From contig NC_092582.1 of assembly GCF_037975245.1 (NCBI RefSeq), positions 13,576,077 to 13,640,076 of the forward strand: a stretch of 64,000 nt of DNA, given 5' to 3'. This DNA comes from Apostichopus japonicus (taxonomy: Eukaryota > Echinodermata > Holothuroidea > Aspidochirotida > Stichopodidae). Below are positions 1 to 13,868 of the stretch, in pieces. Each line of letters opens with the position of its first letter. The stretch's first letter is position 1. The notes beneath the pieces were generated by a model. That model had not been told where the DNA came from, ran no database searches, and was given only the letters and a program-made list of their open reading frames with translations. Position numbers and translations under genes: made by a program.

Positions 1-724
1 CGACACCACCTTTACCTTCACACTCGTTGATGTTTATTCCACAGAACTCACCCTCAAATCCCCTCTTACAGTTACAGGTAAAGTTACCGTGGCCTATATC
101 GATACATCGAGAATCGTGGTAACACGGATTGGGATTACAAGGGTTCACATCAAGTTCCTCGCAGTTAGCACCTTTAAAGCCAACGTTGCAAACACACTGA
201 TATCCACCTGTAAGATCTTGACATTCACCATTGAGGCACGGGAAGCTGGCACACTCATTCACCTCAAACTCGCAAGACTTGCCATAAAAACCAGCTAGAC
301 AGATACAAGCATGATCAGCGATGAGATCCATGCAAGATCCACCGTGAAGACATTTCGGTATACCCTCAGGAGACCGACGGCAGTCGTCGACATTTATCTG
401 GCAGCGAGTGCCACGGAATCCGAGAGGACAGATACACGTAAATCCTTTCGTTCCGTCGATACAGATTGCACCATTCAAACATGGATTGCTGTCACAGAAG
501 GATGTCCGTGCGCCGTTGATATTTAATGTGACTCTTTCGCAAGTTGCTCCGACGACGTAGTTTGGAGGACACTTACAGCTGAACGAATCAACGCCGGTCC
601 GTGTGCACGTCGCACCGTCGACGCATGGACTTGGATTGCAAGGGTCGGGTGGTACAGGGATGACTTCACAATGTGGACCACTGATTCCGTACGGGCAGAG
701 ACAGGAATATCCAAATGGGTAATT
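1..724 (-). CDS. EGF-repeat protein, large exon carrying EGF 1 (second half) to EGF 7 (partial)
   Basis: This minus-strand exon is open for about 241 codons and continues past the window's left edge. It starts after the acceptor TGCTTCACAG (AG at 726-725) with codons for NYPFGYSCLCP. Cysteine spacing gives the last three cysteines of EGF 1, five complete EGF domains and the start of a seventh. Typical EGF ends are visible, such as CPLGFRGTRC and CNVGFKGANC. Several domains begin with NVDDC, EVNEC or ININEC, the acidic/amide pattern of calcium-binding EGF. The family includes extracellular proteins such as fibropellins and Notch-pathway proteins, and more domains are needed to choose. Secretion is inferred from the signal-peptide exon at 9923-10015. 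No stop or frameshift is seen, so it looks functional. Confidence 0.85.
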
Positions 725-1217
725 CTGTGAAGCAGGAAGAAGAAGAGAGAAAAGAATAGATAAATAAATAAATAAAATAAAATAAAGATTTTGAACAAGC
801 CTACGGCTATACGACGCTTGGTAAGGTGCTTAAATGCTACATATCCGCGTGTGCGCGCACACACATGTATTTAAATGAAAGCAGAATAATTATTTGATTT
901 TCGCTGTGAGCCTTAACCTTCCATCGAGTCTTTTGTGTAGCAATAAAACGAAATGTCCCGCGCTTAAACATTTGGGACGACAGTACATTTTGATAGGTAG
1001 GCTGTGGCGTTTGTATATATTCACGAGGAATGGGACACTGATCTTTCAAAACTGCAACGAAAGTTAAAAGACATCAATGTACCGACAAAGTTGAAAACTG
1101 TCAGCTAATAAGGGCTGGCGGAACGGGACTTTCCCATGGTCTTACGCTTGTTTTCGAGGTACTAAGGATACGTCTCCCAAACGAATTAATTTATGGGAAC
1201 TGGAAGAATATTCCTAC

Positions 1218-1292
1218 CTGACACGTGCCGCCGTTAAGACAAGGATTGCTACTGCACTGTCCAAGCCGGTTGGAAATGTTGGTCCTCTTACC
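1218..1292 (-). CDS. EGF-repeat protein, exon encoding the first half of EGF 1
   Basis: A 75-bp exon (25 codons, phase 0 at both ends) lies between an acceptor ending ACATCTAG and the donor CAG|GTAGGA. It encodes GKRTNISNRLGQ followed by CSSNPCLNGGTCQ, the first three cysteines of an EGF domain. Joined in frame to the exon ending at 724, it completes a six-cysteine EGF (C-x4-C-x5-C-x8-C-x-C-x8-C). That match confirms the 493-bp intron at 725-1217. The stretch before the first cysteine is polar and contains an N-x-S glycosylation sequon, which fits a short linker between the signal peptide and the first EGF. Confidence 0.8.
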
Positions 1293-1748
1293 CTAGATGT
1301 GGAGTCGAAAGAAGAACGATTATTGAAATACGATATAAAGGTGAACATACTTTTCTTAGACTATAATATATAAAGTAAATGTAACATGATATTGTCGCAG
1401 ATACTCAAGCAATTCCGACATTCTCCAAAAGGCTTATGAAAGGTAAAGGGTTTAACCTTGAACGTTTTTTCTTATCCTTGGTTATTTTCGTAAATTAACA
1501 ATTCTGGATTAGCGCCCACGCACGGCAGCGCCAACCTGCGGGTTATGTGTTTCCATTTTGGGCTCGGCGATTGTAACCATTGCCGGGGATTACGGAGGTC
1601 AAGGGAGATGATGTACCCCGTCATTGTCAGGATTCACGACATAAACGTCATTTCTTTTATAACTTTGAAGTATATAAGATTATCTATACTCATTGTTGAC
1701 TTCAAGGACGACGCTCTCTTGTAAATGAAATATTCCTCCGGGTATTGG

Positions 1749-1982
1749 TCAATATGGAGGGAAAAAACTAAAAGTGCACAGAAACGGTGGTTGATTGTGT
1801 TTATAATGTACCTGTTTCCGGAGTTGTCTTTGTCTCTGTCTCTCTATTCTTTCCTCTCTTTTATCCTGGTGGTTTACAAGGTCGGGTGAATCATCAAGAC
1901 TCTGCTGGTCAAGGGCCCTGGTACCACCTACGATGTGGACATGAACCAAAAAAGCAGAGAAAGAAAGCAAAATTAAAATCAT
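1749..1982 (-). other. Possible alternative first exon with signal-peptide-like ORF
   Basis: A minus-strand reading frame opens with ATG at 1982 and encodes a strongly hydrophobic start (MILILLSFSAFLVHVHIV) followed by a polar acidic tail (DQQSLDDSPDL). A GTAAAC donor falls in phase 0 after the DL codons, the phase required to join the exon at 1218-1292. This would give the EGF protein a second secretory leader from an internal promoter. The donor is weak, no promoter is evident, and chance hydrophobic ORFs are common in AT-rich DNA. Confidence 0.2.
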
Positions 1983-4030
1983 AGAGTGGTGATAAAAATA
2001 GGTAAATTATACTTTCTCTGTGTAACATTAACTGATGTTGTCCCTACAGGTATAGGCGTGGGAGGCGGGGGGGGGGGGGGGGGCTGGGGGATGCAGCCCC
2101 CAACCAAATATTTTTGTGAAAATTCGGGCAATATGTTGAGAATTTTCCGGGCACCTACTGAAAGAAAAATGAATTGCAATGTGCTTTTCAATGGTTAAAC
2201 TTATATGATTATTATCATTATTATAGTAACTTCCCCAATAATTATAACGAATATGAAAGGGTAATAACACGGCAAATGATTGTATGTAATTGGCATGCGA
2301 TGTAATAACCGAAGCATGCCTATATGATATGCACATTATGATGTTGAACGCGAAAAATGTTGGTTATATTTTTCGGATAAGTCGTTACAGCCCCCCCCCC
2401 CCCCCAAATCGGTAATAGGGATACCGGAACCCTTCCGTCATCTTTCCTCATACTTCCTATCACCTATCCTCTCTCGTTTGATGAGGACTTTTCACAGTTT
2501 AACTTTTGTATGGAAGCGTAAGAGGGAACGTGTCAATAGTGACGTTTCGATGAGATGCAGCAATTCGTCAAAGTTGTTCCGAGTTGGGACTGAAGTCGTT
2601 ATTTCAAATTAAATTGTCTAAAGTTTATCTATACAGGTTTATTTGATCTTTTCGATCATAGGGAAAGTTTGAGGAATAAAAATCGAGAAATTTGCTGAGT
2701 AGTGGAATATAATTATATAAAGAAACGAGCATGGGAAAGAATAAAGATCTGTGTCCTATACGGAGAGGGAATGTTGAGGGTACTGGGGGGGGGGGGTGGT
2801 GATGTAGTGTGATGTATGGAAGGAGTTATGGGTAGCCTAAGTATAAAGTCAATCAAGTTCATGTACACATTTTATGTCCGCCTAAACGTGTCATTATATA
2901 TACAACATATATTTTCGACATTATATAGAAATTTGAATGATAATCTATGGTCGAAGAACTGAAACCTTGCAGGAAAAAGACAATTTGGTTGTAAGTTACT
3001 GTCGGCTGTGAAATTATGTCATGTTCTGGATTGACTTTACATGGGTGTGAATCATCCACAGATGTTGGTAGTTGCATGCAATCACAAGTGACGTTCAAGC
3101 TGTTCCTACTCACGGGAGGCAGAAATATAGCTAACATTTAAATTATTCATTACATTTTTTGTTTGGTTGATTTTGTTTGACAAAGTCGGCGATAGCTCCG
3201 GAGATAGTTCCCAGTACATGATAAAATCATGAAAAAAAAAATATGATAAAATCCCTGGATGTCCATCTGGGAAAATCTGGTCACCAAAACGAGTAAGTTC
3301 ACACTTGTGTTGATCAGTACTTGCAAATAGTTGGAACTACATGTTATTCTTTAACAGATGGTGATGTGAAAGGCAGTAGGCTAGCACCCACCCCCTATAG
3401 TATGATTGTATCCTCTTTACTCTCACCCCACCCACCCACCCACCCCCTTCGCTCTATATATTTGCTTCAAAAAATAAATGTCAAAAGTATCCGCAAACCC
3501 ATGTTTCAGAAATGTTACAGATCCAAATAAATCTATCTGAAATGTTCATTAATATGACTATATGTGCCCATGTGACGTAAGGTACTGTTAAAGTAAGAGG
3601 CAGTAAAACAAGAGTCAACATTTGACCATCATTGACCATTTGGACGGTCATTTTTTTAGGATAGTTTGGACAATACATAGCACGGACCATTCACTCTTTA
3701 ACTTAAATTAAGAAAGAGATCGAACGAGAAAGATCAGGAAAATAAATATGCATTCGACTTAATTCCTTAATTCCGCAGGTATAGCCTACATGGAACCTAT
3801 TATAGACCAGTTCAACTCCCCCCAACCCCCCCCCCCCCCTCCACTTCATTACCTCAAGCTCACACCATATTGTATTATTTATCCAGATACGTTGTATATG
3901 GTTCATATCTGTTTATTAGATTCAGTTTGGTATGCTTTTTATTTTGTCGCTCTTTATAGTGTAATTTAACAACTCATTTCTTGTTTCTCGCCGTTGCAGT
4001 ATCTTTCTCATGAGTAATTGAACCACTTAC

Positions 4031-4082
4031 GTGAGGGAACCGTTTCTGGACCAATATATCTTCTGACTTCTTCTTGATACTC
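4031..4082 (-). other. Possible 52-bp microexon within the EGF-gene intron
   Basis: A strong acceptor (T-rich tract then TTTGACAG) and a consensus donor (CTCAC|GTAAGT) bracket 52 bp on the minus strand. Read from the first base it encodes EYQEEVRRYIGPETVPS. Its length is not a multiple of three, so it cannot simply sit between the phase-0 signal exon and the phase-0 exon at 1218-1292 without a further exon. It may be an alternative exon, or a chance pairing of splice sites. Confidence 0.2.
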
Positions 4083-5489
4083 CTGTCAAATTGAAAATAC
4101 GAAGAACAAAACTAAGGGAAGTAAGAATTAAACTGTGTATCTATATTACTGATTCCAGAACATGGACGAATATATAATCGGAGCGAAGAAACGTTTCATG
4201 CAAAATTCCCCCTCCCGTCCACCCCCCCCCCCCCAAAAAAAAGAACGAAAGAAAGGTAAAAGTGTATCTGTCGTTTGAACTTTTTTTCAACTGAGCCAAA
4301 ACGTTGAATGCAGGTCATTGGATCTATCATTGCAACAATATGAGCGGTTCATTGGTGGTCGTATCGAGCACACGTTGCATGCATGGGCCTAACTTAATAA
4401 AGTCCCACCGCGAGTGCATGGCAAGGGTTAATTGTCGACATGTTCCAAGAACGGACGTTAAACCCATAACAACCTGTGACAAACAAATCCCAGACCAGAC
4501 AATCACCAGTGATTTAAAAAAAAGTTCATTTTTTTATTCAAGCAGTGTTGTTGGCGCTGTTTGAATGCGTCATTTAGTGTACCGTAGACTCGAGAGTCAT
4601 ATTTGCATATATGGCTCTGCGTATAGCGTAACGTGTGTCCTGCGAAATTGTCCGTAGCGAATTCAGTTTGTCTGATTGATAACTTACTTACGTCATAGAA
4701 AATGGACTTGAACAAGTCTTTATTGTGACATCATCGAGACACATGCGGGTATCAAATAGTTTTCTTTATTTATATTACAATGTGATAGAAATGAGTTTCA
4801 AATGCTACTTTCAACATGATGGCATTTATTTCGTTTTATTTTTTATTGCACCATCAAATTGTGCTAATTGCTAAATGCAAAAAAAGAAGCGCTTGAAATT
4901 ATGTTTTAAAGAACTAAACTGTAAGTGAGATAATAAAAAAAAAATGAAATAAAAAAAAGCAAATCAAAATCATGGTCAACTCAGAATGCAACTTTGATTA
5001 TATATGTGCAATTTTGTATCTGTGACGAAATGGATCAAACTCTGCATTCCAAAGAAACTGAAAACAGTTTAATAACGGAACTATTGAGAGAAATCCTCAC
5101 ATTTCGCGCATGGTTAATCTACAAAGAAAATATGTACCCCCCTTGAAGATGTACAGAGGTACAACGACCGACTAAGCTATACAGGAGTATAAACGGTGGT
5201 TATTTTATTTTATATATTTTTATTATAAATCCTGGCCTTTCAGGTCTTAAGTCATATCGTGATTTTTAAGATATAAATCTACAAATTGAAAAGTACAAGG
5301 TTTACAACAATATCAGCTTCTCGTTGCCCGGGGTTATATAACAAAAAAATGTAAAAAAAAAAACAAGACCCTACCTACTGCATGGTCGCAAAATATCAAA
5401 TAGATGGATATTGTTGCGCTGTATACATATAGTTTTATTAATATTATTATTATTGGTGGAGTTAGATCACTATAAAACTGATAACAGAG

Positions 5490-5520
5490 GCCCAATCCCT
5501 TTGTCCTTGGGGGATTGGGC
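5490..5520. repeat. Perfect 10-bp stem hairpin
   Basis: GCCCAATCCC at 5490-5499 and GGGATTGGGC at 5511-5520 are exact reverse complements around an 11-nt loop. It lies in intron-like DNA with no gene nearby. Confidence 0.7.
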
Positions 5521-7346
5521 TAGTTAAGTCGTCGCCCCCCCCCCACCCTTGAGAAATTGTCGTAAAACAGGGTGCTTACAGATGCAAGATGGTGTTATAT
5601 TTGCAACTCTTGAAACGATGTTGGAAATGTCACTGTTTATATTGTACCTTTATATACATATGAAATATGCGTGGTGCGCCCCTGGCTGGTAGCACAGTTG
5701 AGTTCTATAATAACCACGACTCTGAGAATTGTTTGTCTTAAAAGAAGATGTAAACCTAACGATTAATAATTATAAGCTAAACATATGACAGAGATATCTG
5801 TGTGATGATCAACTCAGTCCCCTGAAAGGATCATACCATATCCTATATTATTCTACTGATTCTACAAATCATCAAGGTTTCCGTTGTCATTGGTAAGTCA
5901 GCTTTTGTCTTGCCAAATAGATCTGTAAATTGCGCATTCATCGCGCACCATGTAACATCTGTCATGATGATAATGTCTTTCTGGGACGGGAAAATGTCAT
6001 AGGCATATATGAAGTTCGAATGTTTGTTAAAAGGATTACTGTTATGACACGTGTGATAACATTAATTATAGAAACATAACAATGTGGTTCGGATGCCTGC
6101 GCTAATGCCTTTCTGTGTCGGGGAAGAAGTCATATATAAATTTCGAATGACAGGAAATTTGAAGGAGTTCACTCTTCACTTATCCTGCAGGCAATAGACA
6201 CAGGTCTGTGATCTAATTTTAACCTTTGGTTTCTGAGCAGGGGTTAGGTTAGGCCTAACTGAAAAGTTAGGCTGCACTATTTCAAACGTGCATATAAATA
6301 CCACCACAACACAGGCTTTATTGTTCAAAGAATGACGCAAGTCGGAAATTTAGATTTGGACATAAAAAGTGATGCGGTCTTTGTTTCCAGTCCAGACCTA
6401 AATGTTAATGTTCATCCATTGTATACATTCTAATTACAACTCACCGAGAACATTTTCTTCGAACTGAATTTAAACATTTACATAAACATGCATAATATTC
6501 AACCATTTCCCCTTGATAAAGTTGTATCACGTTATTTTGAGGGCAAACAAGTTACGTTTCGTTTAGGATTTTTTTTGTCGCTTTTGATGAGCTGACATAT
6601 AACGCTCTGCGTGCTTGACTAAGTAGTCCAGTCACTTTGATTGATGAGCCTCTGATGCCTATAAAGGTTTATATTTTACAAAATAAAGCTGTTTGTTTTA
6701 GCAATTTGAAAGATCGAAAATCGAAATTATGCCTATAAATAATCATCCTCCGGATATTCTGGTGGAAGGTTACGTAACACTTACTTTAAAATAGAAACAT
6801 ATTCTACACCGTTTGTTAAACTTTTGTTGTTTTGTAAATTTTTGATATTCCTCTGGATGGATAACCCAGTTGAATATTATTAAAAAAAAAACATGTCAGC
6901 GCACGTACCATGTTGACGTCATTCACTCTGCTGTTGACATATGCACTAAAAATCTGAAAAATTAATATCTTCGTCATAAAAAAAAGAAGTCCTTTGAGGA
7001 TGTAATTTTGACCTAAAAGTGCAGAAAATGTCCATGAATGTTGTAGATCAATTAACTTCAGACACTGGGATATCCCCTGAAGTAGATTCATCCGATTAAA
7101 GAGGAAACGGTATATTTACCCACAAAATCTTACTAACCATATTTATGCTCTTATATAAGAACTTGTGGTGGAAAATGGAGGGGGGGGGGGTGTGCACCGT
7201 TGGGTTGGAGGTCGTGGTTCTTTGTAAAAACCAAATCTGTTTTAATGTAAAATACAGTCAAGAGGTCTATCCAGATACGAGCCAATCTTCTTCTTTTTTG
7301 CCGTACACGAAACTTTGAAAATACTTCTTGTCACAACTTAGTTTGT

Positions 7347-7507
<161 letters not shown>

Positions 7508-9922
7508 TATACTTGTGTTTATATATATAATGTTAGGGTGTCAAGACAATATTTCACAGGAATAAATGAGGTTCTCACTTGAACTGTTCCTATGATAGGT
7601 CAAAAGATATTGTTCTCTCAGGGTGTTTATGCTACAGGTGGATAATTCACCACCGTAGACTCGGAAACGATACATCCCCTCACGGACATTATTCTTTTAG
7701 ATTAAAAGGCCCGCTCGAGGCGGACTCAGATAACTTCGTTTGGAACTGTAATTTCCATTTTTTTTTTTGCTTTTCGAAAGAAGAAGAGGAAAGGGAAAAG
7801 AAAGAGAGAAATGAATAGAAGGGATTATCTTCCTCAAAGACCTCCTGGATGCAGGTGAAAGCCCTCACGAACGCGAAAGGTTACTATTTGACCTTTGACC
7901 TAAGGTGTGAATGACCCTCATTCTTTCAAAATCAATTACGTTATGTCCCATCCATCTGCATTTGTGAGGTGGAAGTCTTTGAGGCTTCTTTCATTCTTGA
8001 CCTACTTTTGACAGGAAAGTGTAACAGGCCATTCATGCTTTTGAAAAGTTTGTAAACGTCATCCTGCAAAGTGATCGGCGGCAATTACGTTATCATTGCA
8101 TACGTATCTATGGCGACAACACATGCGCATCAAGCACCAACAGGATGTTTGATATATCCTTGTCGCACCTTAGGTCAACTTGAGTGTATTATATAGCCAC
8201 GTCTTTCAACTTTCCCATGATAATGCAGCGAATTAATTACAGGACGTTGACGTTTCTTCAAATGCATTGTCCTTTTAGATAGAGCAACTCCAGCAATATA
8301 GTTGCCTAATACATAGAAATTAAATTACAACGTGAGAAATATATTATTAACGTTCATGTTGTAAAAATCTATGATATTTTCTTTCAAAAGTAAAAAAGAC
8401 CAGAACCGGGTTATAACGAGCAATATTCAACATCTGCAGTGTAACTATTATGCAAACACAATAAACTGATTCAGTCTTTACCTTTACTTTATGGAAAAGC
8501 TCTCGCTGAGTTTAATCAAATGAAAAAAACTTAAATTAAATAGATGACCAAAATATCAGTGACGTCACATGAATAATATCTGACAAATTTGCCACGCACT
8601 CACCGAGTGATTATACTTGCCTATATACATCAACAGAAGATAGAGGACCATATGATATAAAGTTGATGTGTTATGTAAGACGGTACCTTATATCGTTTGC
8701 CAACTATTCGGGGATGAAAGGAGGTGATGGGGAGGGGGTGGGGAGGGGTGTTATAAATGCCAACATTAGTTTCTAACAAATTGCGTTACTTTACTGAGGA
8801 ATTATTTTGTCATAAGCTATTCACAGTTCACTTGGCCTTGATATGTTCTCTATTTCTCGTACTTTCGGGTGCGGCTGATGTATATGTCCACAAGGTTATC
8901 ATACACGCTTTGAGCCCCGTTGACCATGAGTGACCTTTCACCACGTCGAGTAAAAAGGTGTCGGATTATAGTACAAATATCAGCGAGAATCTACCTAAAC
9001 TGTAAAGAATGTGCAGTGTAAATGTTCCACATAACTGCTGTTTCGGTTATCGTGTATACCATTTTGCAGACATGATTACCGTCTGTCGATCTCAAGTGAC
9101 AGTTGACCTTTACAAAAAGCATGTGTTTCTTGCATTTATCAAATGACGTGAATTAACACATGTAAAAATTATGAGGAAGTTCAATCAAACTGCACTTTCG
9201 AGTTTTCTGTATTTACACAAGCCGGATATTACTGAACTTGACCTCTGCTGACCTTATGTAACAAATTTGAAGCACATTGTTGAGTTATAATATATAATGT
9301 ACATATCAGTTGTTATTAGATTTGGAAAACTTGTGTCAGACTTTGAAGTCTCTAATACTCTATCACGTGACATTCTTTCTTCAAAACATGCATATTCTGT
9401 CTGGGCTGTCACACATCTCCCTTCACCCCCATCGTGAAACACTAGGCCGTATACGTCAATGAAACAAACACTCTTTGGGTTTAAAATTAGGAAAACATAA
9501 CATCGGAGCCTTATTAACGGTAAACAACACATAAACAACCTAGGTTTTAGTTTTGTTTTTGGCTTGTTAGTTCGTCTGTATGGGGGAGGGGGCGTAGAGG
9601 GGGTGGGGAGATATCTCAATTCATGACCGTACCACCTAAGTACAACTCTTAATGACTCGTATATATACGATCGTAATTACAGACCTACGAATCGAGAACC
9701 TTGCTTGTCGCGGTGATCCACGACCACACACGTTCTGTTGCGTCCGGTTTATATATGTTCTCTCGCTCTCTTCTCATTCGAAGGTAAAAAGTCTGGCTTC
9801 TCTAGCGGAAAAGATTCCCTCCGAAATCTCTTCATATGCTGACATGAATTAGTCACAAGTTTCATCTTTTTGGCTGACTTACAAAAGAGAAGAAGAAATG
9901 AAAGGTAAATATTGTGACTTAC

Positions 9923-10015
9923 CTGAGGTTGACTCAATCGTCTCGAGCTGACGAATTGAACTTGTAATACCACGACTGCGCAGATGAAAGATATGAGCAT
10001 GCGCACTGGCTCCAT
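9923..10015 (-). CDS. EGF-repeat protein, first coding exon with signal peptide
   Basis: The exon encodes 31 residues from an ATG in a strong context (CCAACCATGG) to a consensus donor CAG|GTAAGT at 9923/9922, in phase 0. The peptide begins MEPVRM, followed by a hydrophobic core (LISFICAVVVLQVQF) and small residues VSS, a classical secretory signal with probable cleavage after VSS. The exon probably starts at 10056, behind the pyrimidine-rich acceptor ending ATCACCAAACAG, leaving a short 5'UTR before the ATG. The phase matches the exon at 1218-1292. The link between the two exons is inferred from strand, phase and protein logic, because 8.6 kb of intron lies between them. It could instead belong to another secreted protein. 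Confidence 0.6.
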
Positions 10016-11072
10016 GGTTGGTAAATCGTAGTCAAGGTTGATGCCAAAGTAGTTTTCTGTTTGGTGATAAAAAGAAAAGCGATACGCCACTAAATGAAAC
10101 CAGAACGGATTCATTTGAAAGGACCCACATTCAGATACTAATATATAAGTGTATCGCGTGATCTATTACTATAACCACTTACGTATCAACTGATGACGTC
10201 ATTCCGAGTATCTTCACCCGGTATGGATATAATGTTTTATTCATTATTGACTTAAACTTTCAGCATGTTTTATTGATCATTGTATTTCCTGTTTCAGTTA
10301 GTTTTTCGAGTTCTACTTGTAACTATTGTATGGTGTCTATATATGTGTAAGAGGCCAATAATTAGACCTATTTGTTGCGCATTCAAAGTGCTGGTTTCCG
10401 TAATGCCGCTATAATCACATGTGGGCAAGAACACCGAGGGTGGATACGGTATATGTTGATGTGAACTATATTAGTGATGATACACTCTGGTTTACGTCAC
10501 ATCACGTGACTGTTACCTCGACATAGTCTATGACTGCAGTCTGCTCACATTGGTATAGGCTGACTCATATAGTGTTAATAAAGTTGATATAATTAGATTC
10601 AATTGGATCCGATCATCAAACAAGTGACATTATAGGCACAACGTATCAGCTCCATGCGTTGGAGATGATAAAACAATGCATGTTGTATCTCATTACCACA
10701 TTTATTAGTTGACCTATTAAAACCAGGTCTGGTTAGAACATAAATTGCAACATTAATTAATATAACAGACTGACAGTTTATTATTATTATTATTATTATT
10801 TTTTTTTGTGTGTATCAGACATGACCGTCGATATAAAAAAGATTTAAAGCCATTTTGGGTGACCAAATTTTTGTTCAGTTTTTTTTTCTAATAAGATGGA
10901 AATTTGATTTAGTAATTGTCATGACTTCCCGTCAATATGGCAATCACGCCTCGGTTGGCATTATCCGTTTGACTGCAGACATTACAGTATTACTGGACTA
11001 GGTATAACGAACCTATTTGTAAAAGGACTTTGTACGTTGATTTATAACTAAATTAACCTGCTGCATAGTGCC

Positions 11073-11320
11073 TGTATGTATTGTATGTATGTTAGATCCT
11101 CCTGCAAGCAGGGACTCGCGAAGAAGCCTCATTGGTTATCAAAGCCGCAAACTGACCGAAGTCAGTCTCTTAGATTCATATTTAACGTCCATGATTATGA
11201 ATTGTCAATTGTCAACAACTCTATAACTGGACGACATACATTAATCTTGGAGTGGCTCGAACTGGGGACCTTATCATTGGAAGGCACCGGCGTTAACCAC
11301 TGAGCTAACACTCCTTAGTC
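11073..11320 (-). mobile_element. tRNA-derived SINE, family 1, copy 1 (near full length)
   Basis: In minus orientation the element starts with a tRNA-like head containing an A-box-like TTAGCTCAGTGGTTAAC and a B-box-like GTTCGAGCC. A unique body follows (GTCGTCCAGTTA, TTGACAATTGACAATTCA, CCTGCTTGCAGG), and the tail is rich in ACATAC. Copies at 39491, 53376 and 57521 share the same order. The internal boxes are RNA polymerase III promoter motifs; mobilisation would depend on LINE enzymes supplied in trans. Confidence 0.85.
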
Positions 11321-13773
11321 GTCCAAAAAAGAAAAGAAAGATAACAATTAGTTACCCTCTCTCTCTCTAAGTCAAATATAAGACAACAGTAATAGTCATA
11401 ATGTAACTTATTCCTGATCCTTGAAGTTCTCATTATGCCTCACTGCAGACTGGATATGTAGCATTGGCTCATCGATCCTATATCTTCTTCATTTGTGTGT
11501 GAGTAATTTAAGTTGTAATTACGGAAATAATACGGTTTCATATCATGGCACCTTTTACACTCAAAGCATCTCATGGCGATTACTCTCCATATAGGTCACA
11601 TATATCAGACAATTCGCAAAAACCATGCATGCACCGTATCTTGGCTTCTTTATACAAGAAAGATTGAAACCCTGAAAGTTAACATTTCGCTCTCATCGAT
11701 GTTATAATGGAGAAATTTCGATTGAATTTGTATATAAAGGACCAGCTACTAAATAGGGTTAAATGGAAAGAACGCCGGGGAGAGAAATATCGGTTTGAAT
11801 TCCTTGTATAAAAATCTTACGATATACTGTTATGGCAGTGAGGTGATTCCTACACAATACACGTCTTTAGGTAGAAGACGATATTGACAAAGGGGCGAGA
11901 CACCCCCGTTTCTCCCCTTCCCTCTTCATCTCCCATCCCGGATTAATTTCGAGAAGAAAATGATAAAATAAGCTTAAAGAAAAATATGAGTAAATAATAA
12001 GTTTACCGGATAAAATATCGTTCTTGGAAGTCCGATATATTTAAGACTTGAATAAATCAGAAAGCTGTTATACGTTTAGTTGGGCATCAGTTGTTCATTT
12101 TAGTACCCCCCCTCTCTCTCTCCCTCTCCCCCTCTCTCTTGGTAAATGCCCCAATACAGATGTGGATGGTGCGAACAACCATTTGTAAGAATTGTGCAGA
12201 GTTTCAGTGTACGTACGACTATACGGAGTGCATGATAAAATTCATTATACAGAGCGTTTTGCAAACGTTCTAAATATGAACCTGCCTCATTTGAACACAT
12301 AATATGGATGTACAGAGGCTTGACAATGCAAACAATATAAGACACATTAAGAATTCAGATCGGGGGAGTCGTGACGTCATAGCAGGATTTACGAACTTCC
12401 TGATAGTTCAAGATGTAGATTACGGGGGGATTATGCTTGGTATAAGACTCTATTGACTAAATATTGTTTATGCTATGTAGTCTATACTAAAGTGACCAAA
12501 AAGTTACCGCGAAAATGAATCAGTGCAGACGATCGTCTGCTACATACTGTATGTGGTTAAAGATAAATTGTACGTTGAATATCATACCACAATGTGATGT
12601 ATACCATACTGGAACTTTAAAGAAAAACCTTCACGTTCCTGAAATCATAATCTGTTCATTTCCGTTCTCCAAACCGAACAAGACAAAGTAAATTAAGCAT
12701 TAAATGCAAAGATTTGTAAATGAAGAAATCATATATTTATTTTTTTTAAAAACCCACATGTGTGGGACACAATATTACTGCGTTTCACTAATCGATGAGT
12801 AGACAACTCGCTAATTAGGAATATCCAAATGGGTTTATATTGTATGTAAATATTACATACCTTTTCAAAATTGATTTACTGGCGTTTACAACCCAATATG
12901 GCCGCTGCTTTTGTATTTTTGTATTTTTTGTGTTTTTGTTTTTAATTTTTGTTAATGCCCCTTATAATCAGATAGGCCTCTATAAAAACACCAAATTTAC
13001 ATTTAATGTTTACATGACCACGTGATGCATGTAGGCCTATATAGTAATCCTAATTAACGGGAGTATGTTCTTAAGTGTTATGGCCCGCCGATTGGGTAAC
13101 ATGTCATACCCACCACTGCTCTAGTATACCTATTAGCAGAACGAAGACCAAATGAAAGGCATATATGCATGTAAAAAAACGGCATGAAGAACAAGTATAA
13201 CGCGGGAGAATGAAGCACCATCAGTTAACACACAACTGCAGTGTTTGTCTCCAAGGGGTCAATTGGACTACATCGATGACAATCAAATAAATTGATTTCG
13301 AATGTCTGATCGGCTTTCAATCAAAGCATGAGTGGGTAGTGAGTGTATCGGCTGTTTACATCTGTTTCAGATGAGATGGGTGGCTAACGTAGGGAGCCTG
13401 ATTAGAACCGGCATTACCATCTGGATGAGAGCATTATAAACCAAACAAATATTAATGGATGGCAAAATATATGATGGTCGGTTGAGAATAATTTCAGACT
13501 ATATATGAAGGCAGAAGTTTCATTTCAAATAAAATTATAAGAGCATTCTTTGCGCGAGAGATGCTTTTTTGAGTTATGAGTGTTACCTTGGTACCATTTG
13601 AACTACATATAGGCCTATGTTAGAATATTAAAATAAATATTATCATAATTCCTAATGTACAGTACATAAAGAAATACCATGCATATGCGGTACAACCTAA
13701 ACAGTCGAAACTACAACATCGCTACATAGGTCGAATAATTTGTATTTAAGCTTAATTGAGTATGTATGTATGT

Positions 13774-13779
<6 letters not shown>

Positions 13780-13814
<35 letters not shown>

Positions 13815-13829
13815 CATACACACATATAC

Positions 13830-13864
<35 letters not shown>
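13780..13864. repeat. (TA)n / (CATA)n microsatellite
   Basis: TA dinucleotide runs are mixed with CATACA units over about 85 bp. All overlapping reading frames are repeat artefacts. Confidence 0.9.

Positions 13865-13868
<4 letters not shown>

Noticed and set aside
2859-3137. Minus-strand frame containing NSLNVTCDCMQLP as a possible EGF-gene exon
   Set aside because: Splice sites are mediocre, the phase does not fit the neighbouring exons, and the cysteine pattern is not an EGF.
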